Below are positions 11,393 through 24,150 of a stretch of DNA of 64,000 nt, piece by piece (positions within the stretch are counted from its first letter, which is position 1; the number at the start of each line of letters is the position of its first letter). The DNA comes from Gymnorhina tibicen (lineage: Eukaryota > Chordata > Aves > Passeriformes > Artamidae). The notes under the pieces were generated by a model. That model worked only from the letters and a program-made list of their open reading frames with translations. It was not told the origin of the DNA and did no database searches. The stretch lies in assembly GCA_013399875.1 (NCBI GenBank), contig VXAZ01000289.1, forward strand, positions 2,112,679-2,176,678, written 5' to 3'. The position numbers and the translations under genes were made by a program.

Positions 11393-12032
11393 GCTTGAGC
11401 TGACCCTGCAATGTGTGCTTGCAGCCCAGAAAGTGAACAGTATCCTGGGCTGCATCAAGAGAAGCATGGCCAGCAGGGTGAGGGACGGGATCCTCCTCCT
11501 CTACCCTGCCCTCATAACACTCCATCTGGAGTACTCTGTCCAGCTCTGGGGTCCCCAACATAGGAAGGACATGGACCTGCTAAAGTGAGTCCAGAGGAGG
11601 ACATGAAGATGGTCAGAGGCCTGGAGAACCTCTCCTATGAAGACAGACTGGGAGAGCTGGGGCTGTTCAGCCTGGACAAGAGAAGGCTCTGGGGAGACCT
11701 TAACAGCACCTTTTGGTACCTATGGAGAGCCTACAAGAGAGCTGGAGAGGGACTTTTCACAAGGACATGTGGTGATAGGACAAGGGGTGATATCTTTAAC
11801 AGGGTAGGTTTATGCAGGATATTAGGAAGAAATTATTTTTTGTGAGGTGGGTGAGGCACCAGAACAGGTTGCCTGGAGAAGCTGTGGATGCCCCATCCCT
11901 GCCAGGGTTCAAGGCCAGGTTGGATGGGGCTTTAAGCAACCTGGTCTAGCAGGAAGGTGTCCCTGCCCATGGCAAGGGGGTTGGAACCAGGTGATCTTTA
12001 ACGTCCCTTCCAACCCAATCCATTCTATGATT
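11393..12032 (+). mobile_element. CR1 LINE, 5'-truncated copy (about 640 bp)
   Basis: A plus-strand CR1 tail. The C-terminal reverse-transcriptase region is readable (for example a GCATCAAGAGAAGC...GCCAGCAGGGTGAGGGA stretch at about 11452-11486), followed by CTCCTATGAAGACAGACTGG (about 11632), CAGAACAGGTTGCCTGGAGA and GGGGGTTGGAACCAGGTGATC. The copy ends in CATTCTATGATT at 12021-12032. Open frames at 11585-11845 and 11847-12269 are remnants of this element or chance run-ons and do not encode an intact ORF2. This is the longest recent CR1 in the window. Confidence 0.94.
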
Positions 12033-15000
12033 ACCATATATGTCAATGTTTTCTTTCAGTTTTTGCAAGACATGCAGAAGAATTTTGTGCTCACACAAAC
12101 TCTCATTTTACAGGTTCATGAAAGTATAATATACAAGGCACACTTAGGGTCAAAAGGAAATTCAATTAAAATGTGTTCAATTCTAGTAATTTATATTCAT
12201 ACCATAATGGAAGTTGTAACACAAAGCATATCTGCCAATATTTGTTTGCAAGTAAATGAGAGTTTGTAGGGCCTTTTTCTCCACTCATTTAGTATCTGCT
12301 GCTTTCAAGCATTTTGTGACTGGATTTTATGAGCATGAATGATCACAGAGAGCAAGTTTTATGCTCCTGTGATCATAGGGAAAATGTGACTTATGTGATT
12401 TGGGGAAAAGGAGCTTACTTATTAGATGCAATGTTTCCAAAAACCTAGGGATAAATACGTTTTCCTCCGAACTAGAGAGCACAGCAAGAAAATGAAGCAG
12501 AGATTTTGCCTCTACAGTATCAGGTATTGGGCACTAAATAAACCATTCAAGGTAACAAACACAGTGGAGGAAATGGAGATCTATATGGAAAAGCTCTGTG
12601 AAAAGAGAAATAAGATTTGTCAGACATGGTTCACTGTGGACCTTGCTGAGCTGTGATGCTGAGTTTGTAAATACTTTACCATTCTAGAATTTAAAGTGAA
12701 TGACGATGCCTCATTAAGAGATTTTCCTTAATGCTTATTTGTCTAAGCCAATTGTTTACACTGTCCTCACTCCTTGGGCATTTGGCCAACGATCCATCTG
12801 ATGGTCCAGGATATGCCATTTCCCTAGGTGACTAGTGGCTCAGAGTGTTTTGATTTGAAAAATATGAAGGGTGACACTTCTCAGGTAGCTTAAGTGCCTC
12901 TCGAGTATGTTCATGTCTGGAAACTGAGGTTATGCAGTTCATGTTTAAGCCCATATTGGAAATGTACACAGGATCCCTGCATACAGTCCCAGGAACTGTG
13001 GCAGTGGCAGCCAGGACTCTGTCCTTCAGAGTACCTAAGTCATGAAGTTTAACTTATCTAAGAAAATACAAAACCAATTCCTAAATCTTATGCCACTGCT
13101 TATGACTACAGTGAGCCTATTTAGCTGCAGACAGGGCATTACTCCCCGAATTTGCAGAACTGTGCTCAAAGTAACCTCTTTCACCTTCACAGAGAAAACC
13201 CAGCTCTGTTAAAAGTCAGCTGCTGGATAGTCTTTCTGCAAATCCCTTTAATTAACCAAGCTATGCTGATTGTTGTCACCCTGCTGCTACAAAGTGTAAC
13301 CAACCTTAGTGTCTGACAGGATACAAAACCTCAAAGACATGGGACTTTTCCTGAGACAGAGGCTGGCTGCCTGCCGATGAGAACTGCTACAGATTATTTA
13401 TTCCCAGAGGAAAGCTGGCTGACTTGACATGGAAGTCAGGAGTGACTACAGAGCTATATTATTTGGGGCATTAGAGCTTCCTCAGAACTAAGTGGATCCA
13501 AATGACCAGCTGTTGTCATGGCCATTGTCACATCACAAACGTGGCTCCAGGTTTCTTCAAAGCGCAGGCGAGGGGCTGTGGGGAGGAGGCAGTGAGAATG
13601 CCCCTGCTGAGGCTGAGGGGTTTTCTGCTTGTTTCACACTGCTTTATTTCTCGTGGAGGAGCACTGGCCAGGGACAGACCAAGCCAGATCCCTGGGGCTC
13701 AGGCACTGGCAGGAATAAGCAGCCACTGTTTCACTGCTCCCAGCAGTCTGTTCCATGCCCAAACTTGCCCCAGCCCTTAGAGGAAAATTTCCTCTGCTTG
13801 CAGGACTAAATCAACTCACTTCCAGCTTTGGTTTTAGCAAAATCACACGCTTGCCCGGAAATCTGTGCTTGGGATCCAGTTGCAGCGATAGTCTACTAAG
13901 CAGCATTTCTTTCAACATGAATGATCCTCAAGGCACTCATAGCTGTAACTTATTAATGAGAATTAAGTAAATGGAAAGAAACAAAAAGCATATTCTGGTC
14001 AAACTCAAAACATGCTGTGCGGAAACTTCTGACCTTAGTGAAAATTTGCATACTAGGCTAAACACTTTGACAGCATATGACTTTACATGGCAACAAAGCA
14101 GAGGTCCACATCTTGAAATCTCCATCAATTATTGTTTTCCAGACCTCCCATTCTGTCTGGATTGGACTGGGGAATAATGACATCACATGTGAAGAAAACT
14201 TTCCAGGTTTTTGTTCTCAGTAGGCAACTCCACACATTAGTTCACTGCTCGTGAATGCGTGGGATGTACCCACTTGTTTCAGTGCAGCAAAAGGCACAGG
14301 CCAAAGCCTTTATCCCTTCAGCAAATTCATCCTAAGAATATATGTTCAGCTCACTGAAGTTGTTTTTTTTTTCAGGTTTTTTTTGTTTTTTTTTAAGGCA
14401 GCTAGACTGTGGAGACAGACAGAATGTAAATTTACTCATGGAAGCTTTTCAAATCTTAGCACACACATTTGTGAGCTTGATTTACTAGCATACATCATGA
14501 CAGTTATGAGTATATTTTAAACAGAGATACAGTCTGTCTCTGAAAGATATGCCTTGTCAATTGTGGCTGCAAACTGTATGTAATTTTAGAGTGCTTCCTT
14601 TTTTTATATATTGATATTGCAGTGATATCAGTGCTAACAAATTAGGTAGATGCAGAATTCTCTGAAATATTAGCTAAAGTCAAATATACAGTATTTGTCA
14701 TGTGATACCTGTAAAAATCCTCAAATGTTATTTTAACTTTATATTCCATTCAGGTGCAGGCACAATGATTAGTTGGAATATGTCAGAGCAAATGCAATCA
14801 AAGTAAAGTACACAGACAGAAGGAAGGTGACTAAAAGGTTTTGGCATTTTCGAATAAGACTTTGTTATCTGCACACCAATATTTTGCAGCTGTGACTTGT
14901 AAAGAGCACATGCTTGTTTATTTAATTAACAATGCTCATAACACAGTATTTAAATATAAGCAGATTGGTAATTTTGCAGTATCTCTGCTAACAGTGAGTG

Positions 15001-17030
15001 CATAAGCAAACCCCAGATGTTTTCATTTTGTACAACTTGATACTCAGTGGGCACAGAATAGCACAGAAGAGCAAACCACTGCCCATCCCTGACCACACTG
15101 CAGCTGTGTGTAGCTGTGATGGTATAAAAATATTCCTGCCATTCAGCACGTGCCAATCTCAAATGCTAACTCAGCTTATTAAAACTTGTTTAAGTGAAAA
15201 TAGTGCTACAGACTTGTAAGGACGTGGTTTCTCCTGGACTAGATTTCGGTTGTGCGCTGAAAACAATCAGAATTATGTTGTCTATTTCTGATCCATCTAT
15301 CGATAGAAATTCCTTGCAAGTAATTTTTGTCCTGTTTCAGAAAGACTATGCTTGAATAATCAATGGAAATTTTACTACTTTTTCTTAAGGCTCCGAACCT
15401 TGTAAATTAGCCAATGATTCTGTAGCTCTGTGTACTTACTTGAGTGTTGGCTAGTACACAGCATAACGCTGAGATAGAATAACCCATAAATCTCATTGCT
15501 GGAGCTTAGATAGGATTCAGATTTTCTGAGTGAAATAGCAGCCGTTTTTTTTTTTTGTCACTCTTTTCCTCACAGAAGATGGGGAAATTCAACTGTGAGT
15601 TTTGGGTAGTGGGACAAAGGGACTGTGAGGCTGATAGAGCACCCAAACTTGCAAAAACCGTCTTCTCAGTTTCAAGTTGTTGGTGAGCTCTGTACTCAAA
15701 CTAAGGTGTAAGTTCAAGACCCTAAGTTGGTCCACAGACATCTCTACTCATCGTGAAAGTGCACAGCACTTCCTGAACCCCACCAGTGTAATTTCTGACT
15801 CTGTAAAGCTTGGGAGGGCTTTTCTGTGAACCTTTGCCCTCCGTTTGTAAGAAAGGTACAAATTTGAAAGACTATCCAGCAGAGAAAATTGCATCACTAT
15901 TTCAATGTGATAAGAATAGGGGAGAGAAGGGGTGAAATGTGAGGCAAGGTTCATCATTTCTCTGTGCCTGCCTCAAGGGGCATGGGATTTGGACAAAATA
16001 ATCTTTGCAAAAGATAGAAATATTTGTTGAGTGAGAGTCAAATATATAGTACAAAAATTGTTATGTTAACCTATCATCTGATGAAATGTTACAACCTGTG
16101 TTTTATTTGAGGCATTAAACATTGTTCAAATGCATGGGAAATACCATCTTCTGAAAAAGAGCTTTGGTACTTCAGGATGGAAAAGCAAAATATACAGGTG
16201 AGCAGAAAGGTCTGTGCAGTTGTGTGACCTCTCCCACCAATGGCTGTGAGGAGATAAACAGCACTTGCAGTATACGTGTAATATGAATAAGGGAACTGTC
16301 ACCCCACTGCTCACCACAGCAATTATAAATGGTGTGTTGGGGATGGTTGTGGCTTGGCAATACGAGATTCTTCTGCTTTTATTAAAAAGATATGGACTAA
16401 TATCAAGTCTTTAAATCCACACAATGAAAGAGCTAATTTCTTGGAATATCCAAGGTAGTTTCAGAAAATTTACTTCCTTTTTCTGAGGACACAGAAATTT
16501 TAAAGTTGTTCTTCCATCACAAAAAGAAAAAAAAGAAGGAAAAGACAAAAAGCAGATATGTGTGCTTCCTTCACTTTATCTCTCTGTTTTAACACTTTTC
16601 CCACAGAAAATATGAAATGGATTTTTTCTACTGTCTTGTAATGATTTTTAAACAGTTTTTAATTTCAAAATTTTTCTTTGACTGTGATGAAAAAAATCTG
16701 CTAAAATGAGAAAGCAATTCCTGTTTTAGACTGCAAAGGCTGAAAAAGGTTTTGTAGAAAAAGAAGTGTTATTTTAGCTACTAGCAAAATATTTCACCCA
16801 GTCATGTCAGAAAGCAAAAAGAATTGTATGCAGGCAAATTACATGTTTGAAGCCAGTCACATAGTGGAAAGGAAATGGTAGCTGATGGGAAAATGAGTAG
16901 GCAGAGAAAGAGCCTTCTTTGTGAGGTATTGAAAGTAAACTATTGTGGTGAACTCGATATTTTTTAAGGACTGGAAAGACAGAAGATCTCAGCATTATGA
17001 CTGATATTTCACGGAAGATCTAAAGAAAAT
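12033..17030. other. Unassigned single-copy sequence
   Basis: About 5 kb without a recognisable gene or interspersed repeat. T-rich tracts occur at 14363-14394 and 15545-15556. A somewhat GC-richer stretch around 13500-13760 gives overlapping open frames of about 100 codons in two frames, with no recognisable domain. I regard them as chance. Confidence 0.55.
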
Positions 17031-17247
17031 GGTTCCACCTGAATATAAGGAAGAACTTCTTTAATGTGCCAGTGACCTGTGGAACAGGTTTCCCAGAGAG
17101 GTTGTGGAGTCTCCCTAGCTGGAGGTACTCAAGAACTGCCTGGACACCATCCTGTGCCCTGTGCTCTGGGATGACCCTGCTGGAGCAGGGAGGTTGGACC
17201 GAATGACCCCCTGTGGTCCCATCAACCTGACCCATTCTGTGACTGAA
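17031..17247 (+). mobile_element. CR1 LINE 3' end, different tail subtype (about 217 bp)
   Basis: This plus-strand CR1 3' UTR fragment runs from the TTCCACCTGAATATAAGGAA block through TGGAACAGGTTTCCCAGAGAG, GGAGTCTCC and GGAGGTTGGACCGAATGACC to a CATTCTGTGACTGAAT end. The TTCTGTGA tail differs from the TTCTATGATT tail of the copies at 4901, 11393 and 46388, so it belongs to a different CR1 subfamily. It is severely 5'-truncated and has no coding capacity. Confidence 0.92.
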
Positions 17248-18384
17248 TACAAAGACAAAGGAAATTAATACTCGGGGGTAGATGTCAGAGGGAATTGAAG
17301 ACATTTCCTTAACCCAGGGTGGGTCACTCTCTTTATGGAAAATATTTGTCTTTTCAGATAGAGAGAACTTGTGAGAACTTGCACTGGAATGGATTGATAG
17401 AGGCAAAATAGGACTATAGTGGAAAGAGGCATTAGTTAACCTCCAAACCAGCATGCTGTACCAACCTTTGGCCTCAAATCTAGTTAGTTATTGATCTTTT
17501 AGACTGTATTTTTTCTGCTGATTCACAGATTTTATCTTTTCAATTCACTTGTATGAGTGAGAAAATGAACTCTGGAAGAACGTCAGGGAAGGGGGTTGCT
17601 TTCATGACACATTTAAGGCTGGTATATGAAACTGAGATAGAAAACCCTCTTTTCCACAGCAGTATCTGAGGAACAGCACATAGCAATGACAAGCTCAGTA
17701 AGAAACAGTTAATTTGTGGCAGCACAGATTTTTACATTGCATTATCAATATGCTGAGGCAGATGGCTTCTAAAGACATTGTTTCTGACACTGTCTGATTT
17801 TCAGGTACATTACCTGTTCGGAGACACTCCACATGAGATCCTTAGCAAAATGCTCTGTGTCAGTCCATGAGTAGTGAATCCAGCTGCTTTTTATGTTCCA
17901 TGGGCCACTCCAAGTTTTCACAATCTGCCCTGACCTCAGTCAGGCCTCTGCTTTGCTCATTTTTCACTAAAAATGCCCGACCTTCCCATATAATAGCCTA
18001 GGTTTCCCTATTGCATTATGCTCTGGCTGCAGAAAATAACCATGTCAGATTAAGTTACTACACTAGTCCTTTTACAACAAGGTGGGCATAAGATGGATAG
18101 CTGTTGGCCAAAGTAATGTGTTTTCCCTCCTGGATTTTGAAAATTGAGAATATCTTCTATGGAAATGCATGTGGAGCCAACACTCACTGCTCTTTGCACA
18201 GTGTGTGGTGGATTTTTAGATACCTGAAGGCAAGTATCCTTATGAATAAACTGTGCTGACTGTCTACATGCCAGTTCCCCCTGGACCTGCTCTGTCGTGA
18301 TCTCATTAAAGTATCTTTTAGCTTTCATTATGGCAGAAAGCAAATACAGGAGTGGCTGTCAATCTAAGTCTATTTTGCAGTTCC

Positions 18385-18483
18385 GGGGCCAAATCCTTTT
18401 CACCTCACTGAAACAAGTTATTCCACTGAAACCAGTGAAGTATTTCTGTTAAGATTTGCTCTTGATCAAAGTAGAATGACCTG
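18385..18483. mobile_element. Ancient palindromic MITE-like relic
   Basis: The left end GGGGCCAAATCC and right end near GTAGAATGACCTG are decayed versions of the GGGCCAAATTC / GAATTTGGCCC termini of a palindromic repeat shared by archosaurs and turtles. In the middle, CACTG (18424-18428) and CAGTG (18433-18437) form the expected centre of dyad symmetry. The element is non-autonomous and encodes nothing. The identification rests on a recalled consensus and on the symmetry, and the divergence is high. Confidence 0.5.
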
Positions 18484-19633
18484 ATACTGCTACTAATTAA
18501 GCTTCTCTCTCCTGAACCTCAGCGGAGTTCAACAGATGTGAAGCTATCTTCTTGCTGACTACCTCCTCATCCTCACTGCAGAACTCCTCAGGCCTCAGAT
18601 GGGTGAGTCTGAAATGATGGCTGACCCTATTGATTTAGTTTGCTTTAAAAGGAGCAAGGGATGATTTCTGGAATCAGACTTGGTGATCTCTTGCTTTCCC
18701 ATCTGTCCCCACAGGAATACATTCTGGTACACAGCCTGACACCCAAGCCTTGCCAGCTGAGTGCCAGCTGAGGCGTCGAGTAGAAATCATAAGTAATGGG
18801 AAATTATTTTCCACTGAGGCTTAATATTGCAGAGGAAAACAAATCTATTAAGTAGGCTTCTAGTGAAAAACAAGAGCTGAGAGTTGCAAAGTATTACAAG
18901 AAGAAGCAAGTAAGGCATTAAACATTACCTGACCTAGAACTGTTCTTTCCTTTTGCTTGTTTGATCTGACAATTAAAGTGGTTAATTATATCAAAGAACA
19001 GTTTTAACAGGGAAAATTCTAGTGACATCGGACTCATAATCGAAAAAAATTCAGGCCACTGGTGTAACAAGTTGGATACTATGCTGCAAAGAGTCTAATT
19101 TGTAGGGCATTTGGATAAAATGAAACTCAATGCATCATGCATTGCATGTCCATGAGCATTTGTGATTTGGACTTGGGGAATTGCAATTATTCCCCAAGAA
19201 TGAGGAATTCCCAGTAAGTATGGGGCATAAACTCACTTTCATTGAGTCCCTGCTCTTTGAACACACTGCCCATTGCTACTGCCTGTAGGACAGTGAGGTG
19301 CATAGTGAGGTGCATTATGTATTACACTACTTGTCTATTCAAACTAGTTTTTCTAAATGATTTCTTACATGGTAACCAAGCCTTGATGAGGTCTGACAAC
19401 CTTAATGCTGAGTGCTGTTCAGGAACAAAGAAAGGTTTCCTATTCTGGACTGTTTTCAAGTCAAAGACTCATCCTGTAAGTGCATCTGTCCAGGTGCCTT
19501 CAGCATTCAAGCAAGACTCTAAAGACATCACTGACACACAACCCATCTCTAGGTAAAAAACAGAAAAGTGACATAAGAAGGGAGTAATGATAAAAGCATG
19601 GACTGATGCATTGGAAATGAGAGAAATGTCATG

Positions 19634-19702
19634 GATGAAATTCTAATTCTGTTGAAGTTAATGAAAGCATTGGCACTGATTTAATTAGGTCAGAATTTCA
19701 TC
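19634..19702. mobile_element. Ancient palindromic MITE-like relic with intact terminal stems
   Basis: GATGAAATTCT at 19634-19644 is the exact reverse complement of AGAATTTCATC at 19692-19702. The inner arms keep partial pairing around a TTGAAGTTAATG motif. The 69-bp layout resembles an amniote palindromic repeat whose consensus carries TGAAATCCTG...CATTGAAGTCAATG. It would fold as a hairpin if transcribed. No coding capacity. Confidence 0.6.
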
Positions 19703-20086
19703 AGTCTCCATGTTTCTTCCCAAAGAATCTTGTTATTCCTGACTGGCAATTTCTTAAAAGTGTTAGTATAAAAGTGGACATTGATGGGGCCGGAGTACAG
19801 ATCTTTTTGAAGAATGTGCTTTGTCTATCAAGAGTAACACAATAAAAATGTAAAGATATTTGTAAATATAAATAACATGAAACTCAAGCTTCCAAAAATG
19901 TATCTCTCTTTGGCTTGGACTTAGTGATTAATTTGGAAAAAAAGATACTTGAAAAGATTGATTTTAAATTTTTTGAAGAAAACACTTTAAACTAATAATC
20001 CCATACTGAAATCTTCCTCCCATTTATTGTTTTAAAATGTGAATTAATATGAGAACAAAACAGTATATTTAGTTTTACCAGCATCA

Positions 20087-20103
20087 ATATATATATATAT
20101 ATA
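20087..20103. repeat. (AT)n microsatellite
   Basis: About 8.5 uninterrupted AT dinucleotide units; likely polymorphic. Confidence 0.9.
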
Positions 20104-22222
20104 CAAACAAGATCTTGAAAGAGATATACTTTATTTTATTGCTATTATAATCACACCCTTATAGGCTTGAAGTAAGGGGCTTAGGGCATTACAAGAGTTG
20201 CTCACATCATAATATCATTTCTGGATGTTTGGAGGAGATAAGAGAATACAAAGCCTGGCTCTGCCCTAGCTTTTCCTCTGACCTTCAAAGTTGTGTTGCG
20301 TAGGCCGGGTTTGCCTGCTGTCTGAGTAGTGTTTCAAGTACTAAACATTTAAAGGGTTTGGACTTCACTGTAAAAACCTCTTCTGATAGAGACCAGGGGA
20401 TTTTTGATAGCGTGAGCATGTTGTGACTGCTCTCATGGCAAGGGAGGGTCACTTTCAGGTCTTTTGAGTTCCTCACATGCTCTTTCCTACAACAGTGTCT
20501 GACATTACTTGCAAGGCTCCTCATGGACATAAAGACCAGCTCACAGTTCCCATGGATTAATTCACTGGCATTAGCTCTAGTGCAGGTGACTACACCTTTG
20601 GGACGGCAACAGAAATTTGGACGTCTAAAGAATCTCCTTCCTGTTCTGCATTTGTCAGCACAGTGCTGCTCTGGGACACTGCAGATTTCTTCAGAAAGGT
20701 TTGGCAATTATACATAATACCTTAGAGTGGGAATTCTTGACTACCCACTCCTATTTGTGTGTTGATGCAGTGCAACTTTGTAAATTAAATTTATTCAGAA
20801 GAGATGAATCTGCCTTTGAGTTATACAGCATGCACATATGATAATAATAAAAGCTGCAGGAATATTTATTCACTAGTGATGCAAATGGGAAATGAACTTT
20901 GCCTGTCTTACCCTTCCCTCCACTGTTCTGCCAAACAGGAAATACTGGTGGGTGGACAGAGCTGAAAGTTGTCACTAGTTTGAATAACTGGAATTCAGAG
21001 AGCTTGTGAAAAATTCTTCAGAACTGGGTTTGCTTCTTTTTCTTCTCTGATCCCTGAGGGGACAAATTTCTCAGCAGTATTTTCATGTGACTTCTCACAG
21101 AAATCCTTCAAAACGGGATTTTCTTGAAGGGCACCATTTTTTCAGGCCTGAAAAGCCAACGTCTGCCTGGGCAGTGTGGCTGTGTCCCACGGAGCCAGAT
21201 GTCTGAAGTCCATTTTGAGATGTACTGGCAATTTGTGGAAACTCATGCTGTTGCTATGCGTGTTACATCCCTCTGCCCAGACTGCTTATGAGCTCAGAGT
21301 GTTTGTTTCCAGGGCTGTCAATCAAGCAGCTTTCACCAGAACTAAATTGACTTGAAAGAATCAAAAGAAAAATAACCCTAATTTTTCAAGAGAGATTATT
21401 TGCAGTGTGAAAGCTAATAATTTCAAATTCAGACCTTAATCCGAACCTGTAACCTTTAGCAAGAGCACAATTTACTTGTTCTTTATTGCCTAAATGGAAG
21501 CACATCTCATTTTTTTCAGTTCAAACACAGATGAAGTTCAGATGTTTACTTGGAGCCAGTCATTTCAAATTTAACCATGAAAAGCAGAAATATAATCTCC
21601 TAGTTCAGAGAGACTGTCCTTTTTAATCTTTAGTACTTGTAAGAACACTCTGTAGCAAGCTGTTTTTAAAGTCTGGGTATTGGTTTTAGAGGCTTCATCT
21701 CTCCGTTTAAAGACTGACTGCTCAAACATTTATGAAGTTCAGTGAACAGCTGATGAAAATTGATCATGCTTTGAATGGATGTTGTGTAATGGGTGAGTTC
21801 CACAATAATGTGGTATGATTCAATAATAGGCAGGTCATTCCTCCTTTAGCTTCCTCACTCCTGGGTGACAGCCGAACACATATATGTCCTCAAAAGCCCA
21901 CCTTAGGCATGGAGCAGGCTAAGCCTGTCTCACAAAGCACAATGGCCATGTCATGAAAAGATAGTAAGGAAAATCTCATGAGGGATATATCAGCACAGAC
22001 ATCACAAATTGGACCAGTCTGCAGTTTGGGGCAGGTGTAGGGAGGGGTATGTATTAATACAGGCAAATCAGCTGCTGACTCCTGAGAGGTAGAGGCGTTC
22101 CTTCCCAAATGAAAAACAAATAAACCAACCAAACGAAGGAACAAAAAAAAGAGAGTAGGCAGTGTTTATCTGTGCTGACCTGGAGTGCCCTGCTGCACAA
22201 GGCCCCAGGGAGGAAGGCACAG

Positions 22223-22306
22223 CGAGCCCTTTGGAGGATCATACCCCGAGCAGCGGCAGCTGCCGACGCAGCGGTGGCTGGTGCGGAGTCAAATGCCTGA
22301 CTGACG
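22223..22306. promoter_or_regulatory. Small CpG cluster, possible regulatory element
   Basis: Eight CpG dinucleotides occur within 84 bp, in a region where CpG is otherwise scarce. At the centre, CGGCAGCTGCCG (22254-22265) is a perfect 12-bp palindrome containing the E-box CAGCTG. The cluster is too short for a full CpG island. It is not part of any repeat I recognise. A regulatory role is inferred only from composition and symmetry. Confidence 0.35.
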
Positions 22307-23959
22307 CATGCCTGTCAGGATGACAAACCCAAGAGGGAGGTTAAATGTCTCCCCCACTACCAGCTTTTCAGAAGATAAAAATATGCCCGGAGGGACTATG
22401 ACTAGTTTTAGAAATTCTTGGAAGCGAATGCTGAACCAGATAAGTGGCTTAAAAGTAGAGATTTGCTATCTGTGGGTTAATCTGGCAGGTGTGATAGGGC
22501 ACATCCACTGCTGCTCGGTGCTATTGTTACTGTACACCCGAGATAAGGCTGTGTGACACAGGAACAGCTCTGCTTTCAGTCCCACTGCCTTTCATGTAGC
22601 CCCTTAAACCAGAAAAATCTCTTGACTCCTTTCCGACACTTCTCCTGCCTTCTGGTCTACATTCTCTCCTCGTCCTGCAGGAAGGCCCCTTCCTCTGGAT
22701 TTGTCACTTCTGGCAAACGCTGTGGGAAAAGCCCAAAGAAGTCCTTTTCCCAAGAAAGGCCATTAATCCCTTGTGCCCTCCCCCAGTGCTTCCTTTTAAT
22801 ACTACTCCATTATGGATGTTTAAAATATTATGTAAACATGAATATTGTTGTTTGTTTTCTGGATGAAGCTGTAATTTTCTCCAGTCAAGGATGTGTAAGT
22901 GCTAAAAATAGAAACATTAAACCAGGTTGTATTTTTTAGCCTTGCTCCATAGAAACTGCTGGATTTAAGAGTGAAACATTTTTGATTTCTTTCCTGTTTC
23001 TTGAAAAATTTTATTAATGAATTACTGTGTGGGAAATCCTGTAGAAGAGAATAAAGCCATCCATTTGCTGAGCAGCCTGCAAAGTGAAAAGCAAACATAA
23101 GCATATCCTGTACCAGATTTCCTCAGGGAAAAAATCAAATTCAGGGGAGGAAGTTAGAAATAAAAATATGAACAAATTTACTAAACATCTCTAAACCGTT
23201 TTGTCTCTTTGGCAGATAAACAACAAAAACAATTTTGCATTAATGGAGACAGATAGGAGCTGGAAATATGAGAGTGAGCTTTTGGGCCTTCTCCCCAAAG
23301 GCTGATGGCTATGCAAGCCATGCTATCCGAGTTGGATCAGTCCCAATTGTCATATGCAGAAACTGCAAGTCACACAAAGTCCCATAAATAGTGCTGAGCA
23401 AGGTATAATCTAACACAGATTTAAGATTTAAGAAAGAAAATGTTTAGTGAAGCAATAGTACTTCTCTTAAAAGATTATATTTGACTTTGGTATCCAAAAT
23501 ATGGGAAGTGTCCATTTAAGTCAGTGAGATTTTCAGTGATCTTTGTTGAGGTAGAAACAAGCTCTCAACAAATAAATAAAACAGACAAATTTTATGTAAA
23601 GGTAATCTAGCAATGTTTTAAAGAAAAGAACTTTCAAGAATTAGGTGTTCTCCAAGTTCACTACTGTTCAGGGCTTCAGAAAAATCCAGAGATGGGAGGA
23701 ATTTGTAGAGGGTTTTTTTTCTCCATCATTTGTTCTAGAGCAGAGCCAGGCATTATTATTCCCACAGGTATCTCTCTAGCTCATTTTACAGTCTTTCTCA
23801 TGGAGTCCCCCAGCCACTGCAGGCACCAGTGCTTTGTTTGCCTTGCAACTCACAAAGTTTTCCTATAGTGACTGGGGCTTCTCCTGGCTCTTAGGCAATG
23901 GGGCCACAAAAATAGGCGCAGGAATACTTCTTTACTCTGCCACCTATTTGAAGACTTTT

Positions 23960-24150
23960 TGTCCAGCTAACCTTCTGGATTGTGCTTAGTAGTATTGCCA
24001 AGTCCAGTTTCCCTAGTCTGTCCTCCCAGGTTGTTTATTTTGTGCAGTTCCTAATCATTCTTAGTGAGTCCTTCTCAATCTTGTCCAGCGGGTTCATATT
24101 TTCATCTTGTTTTTCTCCATCACTAATATCACCAGTGAGTGGATGGACCA
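23960..24150 (-). mobile_element. Ancient CR1/L3-type LINE, C-terminal ORF fragment
   Basis: Read on the minus strand, about 24095-24050 translates to a LDKIEKDSLRMIRN-like stretch, and about 24030-23998 to WEDRLGKLDL. These align with the conserved C-terminal end of CR1 ORF2 (the ERVQRRATKMI and YEERLRELGL blocks). Stops and shifts interrupt the frame. It lies about 0.8 kb downstream, on the same strand, of the reverse-transcriptase fragment at 24900-25420. That is close to the spacing in an intact ORF2, so the two are probably one insertion. It is far more diverged than the other CR1 copies. Confidence 0.6.

Larger units (their letters stand above)
17248..23959. other. Mostly single-copy sequence with two old palindromic relics and a CpG cluster
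   Basis: Apart from the relics at 18385-18483 and 19634-19702, the AT microsatellite at 20087-20103 and the CpG cluster at 22223-22306 (listed separately), nothing is recognised. A 140-codon open frame on the minus strand at 20285-20707 shows no domain I know and is most likely chance. Confidence 0.55.

Noticed and set aside
11585..12269. Two plus-strand open frames of 86 and 140 codons
   Set aside because: The first is CR1 remnant. The second runs from the CR1 3' UTR into flanking DNA.
12426..12656. 76-codon frame with a charged C-terminus and splice-like signals around 12518
   Set aside because: The acceptor and donor imply an exon of only about 34 nt that does not include the protein-like part. 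No family is recognised.
15700..15725. tRNA-like T-arm (AGTTCAAGACCCT)
   Set aside because: There is no paired acceptor stem, A-box or anticodon arm upstream. No tRNA gene can be folded here.
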